Assembly (NCBI GenBank): GCA_016190505.1
Contig: JACPQM010000046.1
Span: forward strand, 1-64,000
Reading direction: 5' to 3'
Length of the DNA: 64,000 nt
DNA from: Chloroflexota bacterium
GTDB lineage: Bacteria > Chloroflexota > Dehalococcoidia > JACPQK01
The position numbers were made by a program, and so were the translations under genes. Shown here piece by piece: positions 42,577-51,665 of this stretch (its first letter is position 1; each line of letters begins with the position of its first letter). Under the pieces are notes generated by a model. That model was given only the letters and a program-made list of their open reading frames with translations, did no database searches and was not told the origin of the DNA.

Positions 42577-45438
42577 TTGGCCAACCTGGACCCCGAACAA
42601 GAGGCACGCCAGGACATAGATGACCTGCTCACGCAGGCGGGGTGGGCATTGCAGGATGTCCGCGGCATCAACCTGTACGCCAGCCGGGGCGTCGCCGTGC
42701 GCGAGTTTCCCCTCAAGCCTGGCCACGGCGAGGCTGACTACCTCCTGTACGTTGACGGCAAGGCGGCCGGCGTGGTGGAAGCCAAACCTGTTGGTTTCAC
42801 CCTTACCGGCGTCGAGACGCAGTCCGAGAAGTACGGCAAGGGACTGCCTGATGATCTCCCGGCGTGGCGCCGCCCACTGCCCTTCCTCTACGAGAGTACC
42901 GGGGTGGAGACTCGGTTCACCAACGGCCTTGATCCCGAACCGCGGAGCCGCCAGGTATTCGCCTTCCACCAGCCCCAGACCCTGGCCGAGTGGCTGGCCA
43001 CCCCAGGGACGGTAGGCGAGGCGCGCCTCCGTGAGCAGCTTATGGTAGCGGAGCGTGGGGAAGGCTATGTCACGCCCCGGACGCTCCTGCACGGCCTCAG
43101 GAGCAGGCCGCCGCTGAACCCGGCTGGGCTGTGGCCGGTGCAGGCCAGGGCCATCCAGAACCTGGAGCGCTCCCTCGCCGAAGGCCGGCCGCGCTCCCTG
43201 GTGCAGATGGCGACGGGCAGCGGGAAGACTTACATGGCCTGCCACCTGGTCTACCGCCTCATCAAGCACGCCGGCGCAAGGCGCGTCCTCTTCTTGGTGG
43301 ACCGGAGCAACCTGGGCCGCCAGACGCTGCGCGAGTTCCAGGGCTTCACTACGCCCGATGACGGGCGGAAATTCACCGAGCTATACAACGTCCAGCAGCT
43401 CCAGTCCAACCACATTGATGACGTGAGCCGGGTGTGCATCGCCACCATCCAGCGCGTCTACTCCATGCTGAAGGGAGAGGAACTGGACCCCGAACTGGAG
43501 GAGCAGTCCGCCTTCGAGGCCATGCCGCTCCGCAAGGAACCCGTCCCGGTGGAATACAACCCGGACATCCCCATTGAGACCTTCGATGTCATCATCACCG
43601 ACGAGTGCCACCGCTCCATCTACAACCTGTGGCGCCAGGTGCTGGAATACTTCGATGCCTTCCTCATCGGGATGACGGCCACGCCCTCCAAGCAGACTCT
43701 GGGCTTCTTCAATCAAAACCTGGTCATGGAGTACAACCACGAGCAGGCCGTGGCCGACGGCGTGAACGTGGACTTCGATGTCTACCGCATCCTCACGGAG
43801 ATCACGGAGCAGGGCTCCAGGGTGGACGCCGGCTACTACATTGACCGGCGGGACCGCCAGACCCGCGCCGTCCGGTGGGAGCAACTCGACAACGACCTGG
43901 CTTACACTCCCAACCAGTTGGACCGGGACGTGGTGGCGCCGGACCAGATCCGCACGGTCATCCGGACCTTCCGTGACAGACTTTTCACTGAAATCTTCCC
44001 TGGCCGCACTGAGGTCCCCAAGACCCTGGTCTTCGCCAAGGATGACAGCCACGCCGACGACATTGTCCAGATCGTCCGCGAGGAGTTCGGGCGGGGGAAC
44101 GAGTTTGCCCAGAAGATCACCTACAAGACCACCGGCGCCAGGCCCGAGGACCTGCTCCCGGCCTTCCGCGCCAGCTACTTCCCGCGGATCGCCGTCACCG
44201 TGGACATGATTGCCACCGGCACGGACATACGGCCGCTTGCGGTAGTGCTGTTTATGCGGAACGTCCGCAGCCGCAACTTCTTCGAGCAGATGAAGGGCCG
44301 TGGGGTCAGGGTGATCAATGAGACTGAGTTTCAAGGCGTGACGCCTGATGCCAAGCAAAAGACCCGCTTCGTCATCGTGGATGCCGTCGGCGTGACCGAG
44401 AAGGACCTCTCCGACTCCTACTCCCTGGACAAGCAGCCTACGGTCCCCTTCGAGAAGCTGCTGGACGCCGTGGCCAGGGGCAACCGCGACCCCGAAGTGC
44501 TGGAAACCCTGGCCAGCCGCCTGGCCCGGCTGGACCGCCAGCTCACCCCGGCCGACCGCAAGACCCTGGAGGAAACGGCCAAAGGCGCCTCGCTCAAGGA
44601 CATCACCGCCAACCTGGTGCGAGCGGTGGACCCAGATGCCGCCGTCGTAGGGGCGCAGCATGCTGCGCCCGGCGGGGCGCCCTCCGAGGAGGCCATCGCC
44701 CAGGCGCGACGGGACCTGTTGGAAGCGGCAGCCCGTCCCCTGGCGGCCAACCCGGAGCTGCGCCAGCGCCTGGTGGACATGCGCCGCTCCTACGAGCAGA
44801 CCATTGACACCGTCAGCCAGGACCGGCTGCTGAACGCCGGATACTCGGCGGCTGCCGCCGAGCATGCCCGCACCCTGGTGCGGTCCTTCGAGCAGTTCAT
44901 CGCCCAGCACCGCGACGAGATCACCGCCCTCCAGGTCCTGTACAGCAGGCCCTATCGCCAGCGGCTGACCTTCCGGGAGATCAAGGCCCTGGCGGATGCG
45001 CTCCGGGCACCTCCCAGGACGCTGACGCCCGATCGCCTATGGGCCGCCTATCAGCAGCTTGAGCGGTCCCGTGTCCGGGGCTCGGGCCAGCGGACGTTGT
45101 CCGATATCGTCTCCCTGGTGCGCTTTGCCATCGGCCAGGAGACGGAGTTGATGCCCTTTGCCGACCACGTGCAGGAGCGGTTTGACGCCTGGCTGGCGGC
45201 GCACGACCTCACCCCAACCCTCTCCGCAAGCGGAGAGGGCAGGGTGAGGTTCACGCCCGAGCAGCTCCGCTGGCTGGAGGCCATCCGCGACCACATCGCC
45301 GGCAGCGTGAGCATAGGGCTGGAGGACTTCCAACTTGCGCCCTTCGACCAGCAGGGCGGCCTGGGGAGGGCCTATACCCTGTTTGGGAAAGAGATTGAGG
45401 CCCTGCTGGACGAGCTCAACCGGGAGTTGGTGGCATGA
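42577..45438 (+). CDS. hsdR: Type I restriction enzyme R subunit
   Basis: This 953-residue protein of the EcoEI-like class has a TTG start with GAGGTAG seven bases upstream. An N-terminal PD-(D/E)xK nuclease (EADYLLYVDGKAAGVVEAKP, about 50-70) is followed by SF2 translocase motifs: MATGSGKTYMACHL, ITDECHRSIYN, GMTATPSKQT and ATGTDIRPL. Two palindromic intergenic-type repeats lie in frame at 44,647-44,670 (residues about 691-698) and 45,207-45,249 (about 877-891), in the less conserved helical C-terminal region. The stop overlaps the next start. It cleaves DNA after translocation by the HsdRMS complex. Confidence 0.93.
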   Translation: MANLDPEQEARQDIDDLLTQAGWALQDVRGINLYASRGVAVREFPLKPGHGEADYLLYVDGKAAGVVEAKPVGFTLTGVETQSEKYGKGLPDDLPAWRRPLPFLYESTGVETRFTNGLDPEPRSRQVFAFHQPQTLAEWLATPGTVGEARLREQLMVAERGEGYVTPRTLLHGLRSRPPLNPAGLWPVQARAIQNLERSLAEGRPRSLVQMATGSGKTYMACHLVYRLIKHAGARRVLFLVDRSNLGRQTLREFQGFTTPDDGRKFTELYNVQQLQSNHIDDVSRVCIATIQRVYSMLKGEELDPELEEQSAFEAMPLRKEPVPVEYNPDIPIETFDVIITDECHRSIYNLWRQVLEYFDAFLIGMTATPSKQTLGFFNQNLVMEYNHEQAVADGVNVDFDVYRILTEITEQGSRVDAGYYIDRRDRQTRAVRWEQLDNDLAYTPNQLDRDVVAPDQIRTVIRTFRDRLFTEIFPGRTEVPKTLVFAKDDSHADDIVQIVREEFGRGNEFAQKITYKTTGARPEDLLPAFRASYFPRIAVTVDMIATGTDIRPLAVVLFMRNVRSRNFFEQMKGRGVRVINETEFQGVTPDAKQKTRFVIVDAVGVTEKDLSDSYSLDKQPTVPFEKLLDAVARGNRDPEVLETLASRLARLDRQLTPADRKTLEETAKGASLKDITANLVRAVDPDAAVVGAQHAAPGGAPSEEAIAQARRDLLEAAARPLAANPELRQRLVDMRRSYEQTIDTVSQDRLLNAGYSAAAAEHARTLVRSFEQFIAQHRDEITALQVLYSRPYRQRLTFREIKALADALRAPPRTLTPDRLWAAYQQLERSRVRGSGQRTLSDIVSLVRFAIGQETELMPFADHVQERFDAWLAAHDLTPTLSASGEGRVRFTPEQLRWLEAIRDHIAGSVSIGLEDFQLAPFDQQGGLGRAYTLFGKEIEALLDELNRELVA
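44647..44670. repeat. GTAGGGGCG palindrome inserted in hsdR
   Basis: GTAGGGGCGCAGCATGCTGCGCCC contains a perfect 20-bp palindrome (44,651-44,670). It encodes VGAQHAAPG in frame. The GTAGGGGCG opening is identical to the intergenic family. Confidence 0.85.
45207..45249. repeat. CTCACCC-CTCTCC hairpin repeat inserted in hsdR
   Basis: Nested arms CCTCACCC...GGGTGAGG and CCCTCTCCG-CAAG-CGGAGAGGG, the same family as the intergenic elements at 13,837 and 24,139. In frame it encodes LTPTLSASGEGRV. Confidence 0.85.
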
Positions 45439-46067
45439 TGGATATTCACACTTGCAGAACCAGTGATAAGTTGACGGAGGCGGTCATTGTCTTGGGCAGC
45501 GATCGGCCCGCGAAGGTGTGGGCAAAGGTAAGGTTCGGGAAGGACAGCGATATCTACTGGATGTACGATACGGTCAAGGACGTTGACCGAACGGACGAGC
45601 ATATGTCCCTGCACCGCAGTGGTGAGGTGTGGAGTACCGTCCAAGGCAGACGCCGCAAGGCAATGCCTATCGATAGCTCTAACCTCAGGGAAGTACAAAG
45701 CGGGACAGCGCGACTGGAGGAAGGGGACCTTTACCATTGGCTCCCCACCTTTCAGAAGGGCGGACCAAAAGAAGAGATAGTCGTTTGCCTGGACTCAGAT
45801 ATCGTGGGCTCAACGGTGAGGTTCACTGTCGACTTGTTGAATGGGGAAGATAGTAAAGCTATAGACAACGTGATTGATAAGAGGCTCGATGTCAACGATC
45901 CTCGCTCTCATGCACTTGTCTTCCATCACCAAGGCCGGACGCTCATTGTTTGCCTTCACTTCGATGGAGGCATGGGACCAATTGAACCATCCAAGGTTCT
46001 AGAAGCAGATTCCTCAGGGAACGAGAAGAAGAAGCTCTTTGTCTTCGACAGGCTCACTATCAGTTGA
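45435..46067 (+). CDS. Uncharacterised protein between hsdR and hsdS
   Basis: The 210-residue protein does not match a family I recognise. Its start ATG overlaps the hsdR stop (ATGATG), so it is translationally coupled. It is soluble and predicted beta-rich, with no signal or membrane segment. Base composition is visibly lower in GC than hsdR and hsdM, suggesting separate acquisition. Position in the operon suggests an accessory or anti-restriction role, but nothing in the sequence proves it. Confidence 0.7.
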   Translation: MMDIHTCRTSDKLTEAVIVLGSDRPAKVWAKVRFGKDSDIYWMYDTVKDVDRTDEHMSLHRSGEVWSTVQGRRRKAMPIDSSNLREVQSGTARLEEGDLYHWLPTFQKGGPKEEIVVCLDSDIVGSTVRFTVDLLNGEDSKAIDNVIDKRLDVNDPRSHALVFHHQGRTLIVCLHFDGGMGPIEPSKVLEADSSGNEKKKLFVFDRLTIS

Positions 46068-46080
46068 ACACGGATAGGAT

Positions 46081-47583
46081 ATGAGTAACAGTCCTCAAAG
46101 AGGGCACGGGTTGCCCTGCGGTTGGGTCTGGACGACCTTGGGGGAAGTCTGCCTCATCAATCCGCGCTCCTTTGTGCGAGAGGTAGAAGAGGACCAGATG
46201 GTCTCTTTCGTTCCGATGGCCGCTGTCGAGGCCGTAACAGGAAGGATGGACACCAGCCAAGCCAGGCCTTACGGTGAGGTCAAGAAGGGCTACACACCCT
46301 TCTCCGATGGGGACGTCTTGTTTGCCAAGATTACACCTTGCATGGAGAACGGGAAAATAGCCGTCGCCAAGGGGCTCACGAACGGCACTGGCTGCGGGTC
46401 AACAGAGTTCCACGTACTACGACCTATCAAGGGCATACCTGGCCAACTGCTCATGTACTACCTGTTCCAGGATGACTTCCGTAAAGAGGCCCGAGGTCAT
46501 ATGACCGGCACGGCGGGGCAGTTGCGTGTCCCTGCTAGATTCCTCGACGAGTCACCGTTTCCCCTTCCCCCCTCCCTGAGCAGCGGCGCATCGTGGCGGA
46601 GATCGAGAAGCACTTCACCCGGCTGGATGCCGCCGTCGCCTCCCTCCAGCGGGCCCGGGCCAAGCTGAAGCGCTACCGCGCCAGCGTCCTGAAGGCAGCC
46701 GTGGAGGGCCGCCTGGTGCCCACCGAGGCGGAGTTGGCCCACCAAGAGGGCCGGCAGTACGAGCCTGCTTCTGTGCTGCTGGAGCGAATCCTCAGGGAGC
46801 GCCGCGCCCAATGGGAGGCCGAGCCCGGGCGCCGGTCCAAGTACCAGGAGCCGCAGGCCCCGGATACCAGCAACCTGCCGCCGCTGCCGGAGGGCTGGGT
46901 GTGGACGACAGTAGATCACTTTCTCACTGACATTGAGGCGGGCAAGAACTTCAAGTGCATTGAGCGGCCACAGTCTGACCAAGAGGTTGGGGTAGTTAAG
47001 GTTAGCTCTGTTACATGGGGCACGTTCGACTCGAATGAAAGCAAGACCTGCCCCGACGAGAGGTATATCAACCCCGACATGTTCATAAGGGAGGGAGACT
47101 TCCTCTTCAGTCGGGCAAACACCATCCTGCTAGTGGGCGCATGTGTGATAGCCCGCAATGTCACAGATCGCCTGATGCTCAGCGACAAGATTTTGCGGTT
47201 GAGGATTGTTGGGCTACCCGCCGAATGGCTACTCTTCGTTCTTCGTAGCCCCTGGGGGGCGACATGAAATAGAGCGGCTTGCCACAGGCAACCAGCAATC
47301 GATGAGGAACATTGGCCAAGACCGAATCCGGCAAATTCGTCTTCCACTGCCACCCATCGGCGAACTCGGACGAATTGTCGCTGACGTAGAGCGGCACCTG
47401 TCCGTCATCCAGGCGTCCGAGAACGTGGTGGAGGCCAACCTCAAGCGGTCGGAGCGCCTGCGCCAGGCCATCCTCCAGCGCGCCTTCCAGGGCAGGCTGG
47501 TCCCGCAAGACCTCACCGACAAGCCCGCCTCGGTGCTCCTGGAGCGCATCCGAGCGGATCGGGCAATAAGGCGCGGCCGGTGA
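46081..47583 (+). pseudogene. hsdS: Type I specificity subunit, broken by two homopolymer frameshifts
   Basis: Three consecutive frames together make a full HsdS: target-recognition domain 1 (from 46,081), the central conserved helix EIEKHFTRLDAAVASLQRARAKLKRYR, domain 2 (from GWVWTTVDHFL), and the C-terminal conserved helix DVERHLSVIQASENVVEANL. The first break is at a C6 run (46,567-46,572), where one more C restores PPLPEQRRIVAEIEKHF. The second is at a G6 run (47,254-47,259), where one fewer G restores SPWGRHEIERLATG. Both lie in homopolymers, so assembly error, phase variation or real decay are all possible. As read, no complete HsdS is made. Confidence 0.88.
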
Positions 47584-47595
47584 TGGCTGACCACG

Positions 47596-47865
47596 ATGCC
47601 TGAAATCGCCAGGTTCTTCGGAATTATCATTCGCATGTATGCCGAGCCGGGCGCGCCCCACTCTAGGCCACACTTCCACGCCTACCATCAAGACAGCGTC
47701 GGCATCTATGCCGTAGACCCTGTAGAGCTCATTGGCGGCTCGCTGCCCAGGCGCGAGCAACGGCTGGTTGAAGCCTGGGCGGAGTTGCATCAAAATGAGA
47801 TACTGAGGAACTGGGAGCGGCTTCAGTCCGGGCAGCGACCAACTGCCATCGAACCGCTCCGATGA
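47596..47865 (+). CDS. DUF4160 family protein
   Basis: The 89-residue protein has the DUF4160 pattern: MPEIARFFGIIIRMYAEPGAPHSRPHFHAYHQDSVGIYAVD, with HSRPHFHA as core, then GGSLPRREQRLVEAWAELHQNEILRNW. DUF4160 proteins are usually paired with DUF2442 and are suspected toxin-antitoxin partners. Located 12 nt after hsdS, between the specificity and methylase genes. Confidence 0.85.
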   Translation: MPEIARFFGIIIRMYAEPGAPHSRPHFHAYHQDSVGIYAVDPVELIGGSLPRREQRLVEAWAELHQNEILRNWERLQSGQRPTAIEPLR

Positions 47866-47881
47866 TCAAGGGGGCTGCACA

Positions 47882-48187
47882 ATGGGACACCCTGTCTATC
47901 GAGTAGAATCGTTCCAGATTACGGGGCCTTACACCTTGCGAGTCGAGTTCGACGATGGGGCCTTTCGTGAGATAGATTTTCGGCCCGTGCTTGAAGGGGA
48001 GCTGTATGGGCCGCTGCGCGAGCTGTCGCTGTTCAACGGGGTGCGTGTGGATCCCGAAGTGCATACGCTGGTTTGGCCCAACGGCGCGGACTTCGAACCG
48101 GCCACGCTGCACGATTGGGCCAAGCACAAGCATGGCCTGAAGGCAATGGCCCAGAGATGGGCCCTGACCATGACACAAGGCAGTTGA
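47882..48187 (+). CDS. DUF2442 family protein
   Basis: The 101-residue protein matches DUF2442: YRVESFQITGPYTLRVEFDDGAFREIDFRPVL, then LFNGVRVDPEVHTLVWPNGADFEPATLHDW. It follows the DUF4160 gene after 16 nt with AAGGGGG upstream. The pair is likely one unit, inserted in the restriction operon. Confidence 0.85.
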   Translation: MGHPVYRVESFQITGPYTLRVEFDDGAFREIDFRPVLEGELYGPLRELSLFNGVRVDPEVHTLVWPNGADFEPATLHDWAKHKHGLKAMAQRWALTMTQGS

Positions 48188-48224
48188 GCTTCCTCGGGTT
48201 GCGAATTCCGGAGGCTGGTTTGGC

Positions 48225-49757
48225 ATGACCACTGCATCCGCCATCGGCCAGAAGCTCTGGAACTATTGCAACGTCCTGAGGGACGCCGGGCTGTCCTACG
48301 GCGACTACCTGGAGCAGCTCACATACCTCATCTTCCTCAAGATGATGCACGAGCGCACCCAGCCGCCGTTCACGTTCCTGCCCGATTACCAGCCGCCGCA
48401 TATCCCGGAAGGCCACGACTGGCCCAGCCTTCTCGCCCGCGACGGCGACGAGCTGGAAGCCCATTACCGCCGCGTGCTTGAGCGGCTGGGAAGGGAGCCT
48501 GGCACTCTGGGCGTCATCTTCCGGAAGGCCCAGAACAAGGTCCAGGACCCAGCCCTACTGCGCCGGCTCATCGTAGACCTCATCGACCGGGAGAACTGGT
48601 CGGAGCTCAGTGCCGACGTGAAGGGCGACGCCTACGAGGCCCTGCTGGAGCGGAACGCCCAGGACGTGAAGACGGGGGCGGGACAGTACTTCACCCCCAG
48701 GCCCCTGATCCAGGCCATGGTGGACGCCATGCGCCCAGCGCCGGGTATGAGGATCTGCGACCCGGCCTGCGGCACGGGCGGCTTCCTCCTAGCCGCCCAC
48801 GACTACATCGTCAAGCACCATCCCCAGATGGACAAGGGGCAGCGGGAAGACCTCAAGTATCGCTCCCTCTACGGCTGGGAGATCGTGGACAGCGCCGCCC
48901 GGCTCTGCGTGATGAACCTCTACCTCCACGGTATCGGCGGCGACGAGACCCTGATCAAAGTGGACGACAGCCTGCGGGCCCACCCGGGCCGTGACTTCGA
49001 GATGGTGCTCACCAATCCACCCTTTGGGAAGAAGTCCAGCCTCACCTTCGTCAACGGCGAAGGTGAGCAGACGCGGGAGAGCCTGGTGGTCATCCGGGAC
49101 GACTTCTGGGCCTCCACCAGCAACAAGCAGCTCAACTTCCTCCAGCATGTGCGGAGCATCCTCAAGCAGCACGGCCGGGCAGCGATCGTCGTGCCCGATA
49201 ATGTGCTCTTCGAGGGAGGCGCAGGAGAGATCATCCGGCGCCGTCTGCTCCATGAGTGCGAGGTCCACACCCTGCTGCGCCTGCCCACAGGCGTCTTCTA
49301 CGCTCAGGGCGTCAAGGCCAACGTCCTTTTCTTCGACCGGAAGCCTGCCAGCCAGACTCCCTGGACCAAGACCCTGTGGATCTACGACCTCCGCACCAAC
49401 AAGCACTTCACCCTGAAGACAAACCCGCTGACCCGAGCCGACCTGGACGACTTCGTGGCCGGCTACAACCCGGCCAACCGCCACGAGCGGAAGGAGACAG
49501 AGCGCTTCCGTGCCTTTTCCTATGACGACCTGGTCAAGCGGGACAAGGTGAACCTGGACATCTTCTGGCTGCGGGACGACAGCGGGGAGGACGCGGCCGG
49601 TCTTCCTGCCCCTGATGTCCTGGTCCAGGAGATTGTGGAAGACCTCCAGGCGGCGCTGGAGCAGTTCGAGGAGATCGGGGCGGACCTGACGCTATCCCTC
49701 GGTGCAAGGAACGCTGCACTCGGAGAACCCGGCCCCTCAGCCATTTCGCTTCGCTGA
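48225..49757 (+). CDS. hsdM: Type I DNA adenine methyltransferase, M subunit
   Basis: This 510-residue protein has N-terminal HsdM helices (QKLWNYCNVLRDAG...), SAM motif I DPACGTGGFLLAAHDYI (about residues 180-196) and catalytic motif IV TNPPFGKKS (about 263). The C-terminal helices would contact HsdS. It methylates adenine in the sequence set by HsdS. If HsdS is truly broken the complex would be inactive for both modification and restriction. Confidence 0.93.
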   Translation: MTTASAIGQKLWNYCNVLRDAGLSYGDYLEQLTYLIFLKMMHERTQPPFTFLPDYQPPHIPEGHDWPSLLARDGDELEAHYRRVLERLGREPGTLGVIFRKAQNKVQDPALLRRLIVDLIDRENWSELSADVKGDAYEALLERNAQDVKTGAGQYFTPRPLIQAMVDAMRPAPGMRICDPACGTGGFLLAAHDYIVKHHPQMDKGQREDLKYRSLYGWEIVDSAARLCVMNLYLHGIGGDETLIKVDDSLRAHPGRDFEMVLTNPPFGKKSSLTFVNGEGEQTRESLVVIRDDFWASTSNKQLNFLQHVRSILKQHGRAAIVVPDNVLFEGGAGEIIRRRLLHECEVHTLLRLPTGVFYAQGVKANVLFFDRKPASQTPWTKTLWIYDLRTNKHFTLKTNPLTRADLDDFVAGYNPANRHERKETERFRAFSYDDLVKRDKVNLDIFWLRDDSGEDAAGLPAPDVLVQEIVEDLQAALEQFEEIGADLTLSLGARNAALGEPGPSAISLR

Positions 49758-49810
49758 CCCGCGGCAGGAGCGCACCCACCGCCGGCTCTGGCTGGTGGGG
49801 CCGGCGCCGG
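49758..49810. other. Short spacer after hsdM
   Basis: Contains a GGGGCCGGCGCCGG GC-rich palindromic stretch and nothing else recognisable. Confidence 0.4.
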
Positions 49811-49864
49811 CTACACCAGCCCGTAGCGGAAGGAGCAGATCACCGCTTCCAGCCGCGTGTGTAC
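49811..49864 (-). pseudogene. Truncated C-terminus of a LuxR-type gene, paralogue of 60,526-62,442
   Basis: Read on the minus strand these 54 nt encode VHTRLEAVICSFRYGLV and a TAG stop. The intact HerA-LuxR gene at 60,526 ends VHTRLEAVIYSFRYGLV: 16 of 17 residues agree although about eight bases differ, mostly at third positions. Similarity stops abruptly at 49,864. This is the 3' end of a second copy, cut off next to the restriction island. Confidence 0.85.
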
Positions 49865-50079
49865 GGATCTTCCAGAAGAAACCAGATTCAAACAGATTCA
49901 GAAACACCGAGAAACGTAGCCACTAACATCATTGATTTCATGGGAGTCTTTGTGGTATTTTCTGGATCAGACACTCAGGTCTTAGGTTCAAGTAGCCACC
50001 ATAACAGCCCGGTTGCCGTGAAGCTGGAGCCTCAGTTTTCACGTTTAGAAACATCAGCGCCGATTTTGGAAGACCCGCT
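49865..50079. other. AT-richer spacer without recognised gene
   Basis: Composition is lower in GC than the flanks. Open frames exist on both strands but none has a ribosome-binding site, family motif or plausible amino-acid pattern. It may be the decayed remains of the island edge or of the truncated LuxR-type gene. Confidence 0.5.
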
Positions 50080-51006
50080 TCAACGCTGCGATGTCTTGGG
50101 GGCTACCCGGAAATCCCCAGCCAGAGGCCGGTACACTCCAGCCTTGGACACGGCGTAGGTTGCGTAGAAGTCGCCGATCAGGGAGCTGAAGGACACCACA
50201 GCCCAGGCCCACTCGGGCTGGGCACGGAACAGGCCCACGGCACCCCAGGCCAGGGGAAGCAGCAGGCCCACAGCCAGCACTCCCAAGTAAAAGGCCACGC
50301 TCACACGGCCCCCTAGGAGTTCCCTTACGGAGCGCCGGGCAGCCACACACGATTCGCTGGTGGCCCACAGGTAGAACGCCAGCAACGCCCCAAAGGACAC
50401 GGCTACCCACAGCTTGGCGATTTCCAAGGGGTACAGATCGGGCCCCTCAGGCGCTACCACTGCCAAGAGCAGCACCAGTGCAGAGCCACCCCTCAAGCCG
50501 GTGACAAAGAACAGCGCCGGCAGCATGGCGGTGTTCCAGAATGGGATCCCCTTGGCATATGCGAAGACAAACCCCTTGTACACAAGCAGCCAGACCGCCC
50601 CAAATGCGGACAGCGTGAGCAACAACCGTCCGCCCGGGCCGGCATCTGCCCAAGCTGGGGCGCCAGTGAGCAGGTACAGCACGCCGCTCACGGCGAAGAA
50701 CACAATGCCCAGCACCCCGCGGCTGATCCAGGATGTCTGCGGCCGCAGGAGGACACGCCAGGACCGCTCGGGCCGCCCCAGGAAGGCCAGGTGGGCGGCG
50801 CCGCTGGCCACCACAACGGTCGCCAGGCTCCAGACAAGGCCAGTGGGCCAGCTCAAGAACAGGGAGAAGAGCCAGCCGCCGGCGCCAATGCCCGAGAAGA
50901 AGAAGGCAGCGATGAGCAAGAGGCCCCTACGCTGTGCCCATTCCCTCTGTGGGCGGAACGTACTGCGCAGGTCTTGGCCGATGTAATCGAATGGTCTATC
51001 CAGCAT
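50080..51006 (-). CDS. NrfD/PsrC-type membrane subunit
   Basis: The 308-residue protein has about eight membrane helices, including FFFSGIGAGGWLFSLFL, with the Gly/Arg pattern of NrfD family quinone-interacting subunits (HLAFLGRPERSWRVL, PQTSWISRGVLGI). It would exchange electrons with the quinone pool. GTGAGG precedes the ATG; 19 nt separate it from the FeS gene. It is the last gene of the three-gene operon. Confidence 0.9.
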   Translation of the reverse strand: MLDRPFDYIGQDLRSTFRPQREWAQRRGLLLIAAFFFSGIGAGGWLFSLFLSWPTGLVWSLATVVVASGAAHLAFLGRPERSWRVLLRPQTSWISRGVLGIVFFAVSGVLYLLTGAPAWADAGPGGRLLLTLSAFGAVWLLVYKGFVFAYAKGIPFWNTAMLPALFFVTGLRGGSALVLLLAVVAPEGPDLYPLEIAKLWVAVSFGALLAFYLWATSESCVAARRSVRELLGGRVSVAFYLGVLAVGLLLPLAWGAVGLFRAQPEWAWAVVSFSSLIGDFYATYAVSKAGVYRPLAGDFRVAPKTSQR

Positions 51007-51025
51007 GTGCTTGCCTCACCCCTGC

Positions 51026-51628
51026 CTATGGCGGCAGGTAGTACACTGATGGGTCGGTGCCCAGGTCGGCGTGGAGCTGATAGCCGCGCCGGGTGCGGAT
51101 GATTTGCGATACCTCGCTGTTGGAGTCATCCAGGTCGCCGAAGTATCGGGCCTTGGCCATACAGTTGGCCACGCACGCCGGCTGTAAGCCCTGGTCCACC
51201 CGGTGCTTGCAGAAGTGGCACTTGGTCACCACCCCAGCCGGGTGGTCCTGGTATTTGAGCACCTCGTAAGGGGTAAGGCCCTGGCCGGGGAAGTAGCCGC
51301 GCACCGCATCGTTGAAATAGCGGGCCTGGAATGGGCAGGTCATCATGCAGTAGCGGCAGCCAACGCACTTGGCGGTATCCACGTAGACGATGCCATCGGG
51401 CCGCTTGACCGTGGCGCCTGTAGGGCATGCCTTTTGGCAAGGGGGGTCCTGACAGTGCATACACAGCACAGGTAGCGAGACCCTGCGGGCCGGATAGTCG
51501 CCGGACTCCAGCTTCAGCACCCGCGCCCACAGGATGCCCGGCGGCGTGCCGTTCTCCGCCTTGCAGATCACCGTGCAGGCATTGCAGCCCACACAGCGCT
51601 TCAGGTCTATCACCATGCCGTAGCGCAT
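51026..51628 (-). CDS. PsrB/DmsB-type 4x[4Fe-4S] subunit
   Basis: The 200-residue protein has four ferredoxin-like cysteine groups: CVGCNACTVIC, CMHCQDPPCQKACP, CVGCRYCMMTCP and CHFCKHRVDQGLQPACVANC. This is the standard electron-wire subunit of complex iron-sulfur molybdoenzymes, linking the Mo/W catalytic subunit to the NrfD membrane subunit. Confidence 0.93.
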   Translation of the reverse strand: MRYGMVIDLKRCVGCNACTVICKAENGTPPGILWARVLKLESGDYPARRVSLPVLCMHCQDPPCQKACPTGATVKRPDGIVYVDTAKCVGCRYCMMTCPFQARYFNDAVRGYFPGQGLTPYEVLKYQDHPAGVVTKCHFCKHRVDQGLQPACVANCMAKARYFGDLDDSNSEVSQIIRTRRGYQLHADLGTDPSVYYLPP

Positions 51629-51665
51629 TGCTATACCTTCATTGGCCTAACGTCTGCCCCTGGCC

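Noticed and set aside
43381-44910. 509-codon reverse frame opposite hsdR
   Set aside because: It is antisense to helicase and nuclease motifs; no recognised domain.
49859-50158. 99-codon forward frame after the restriction island
   Set aside because: It has no ribosome-binding site or motif and overlaps the end of the NrfD gene.
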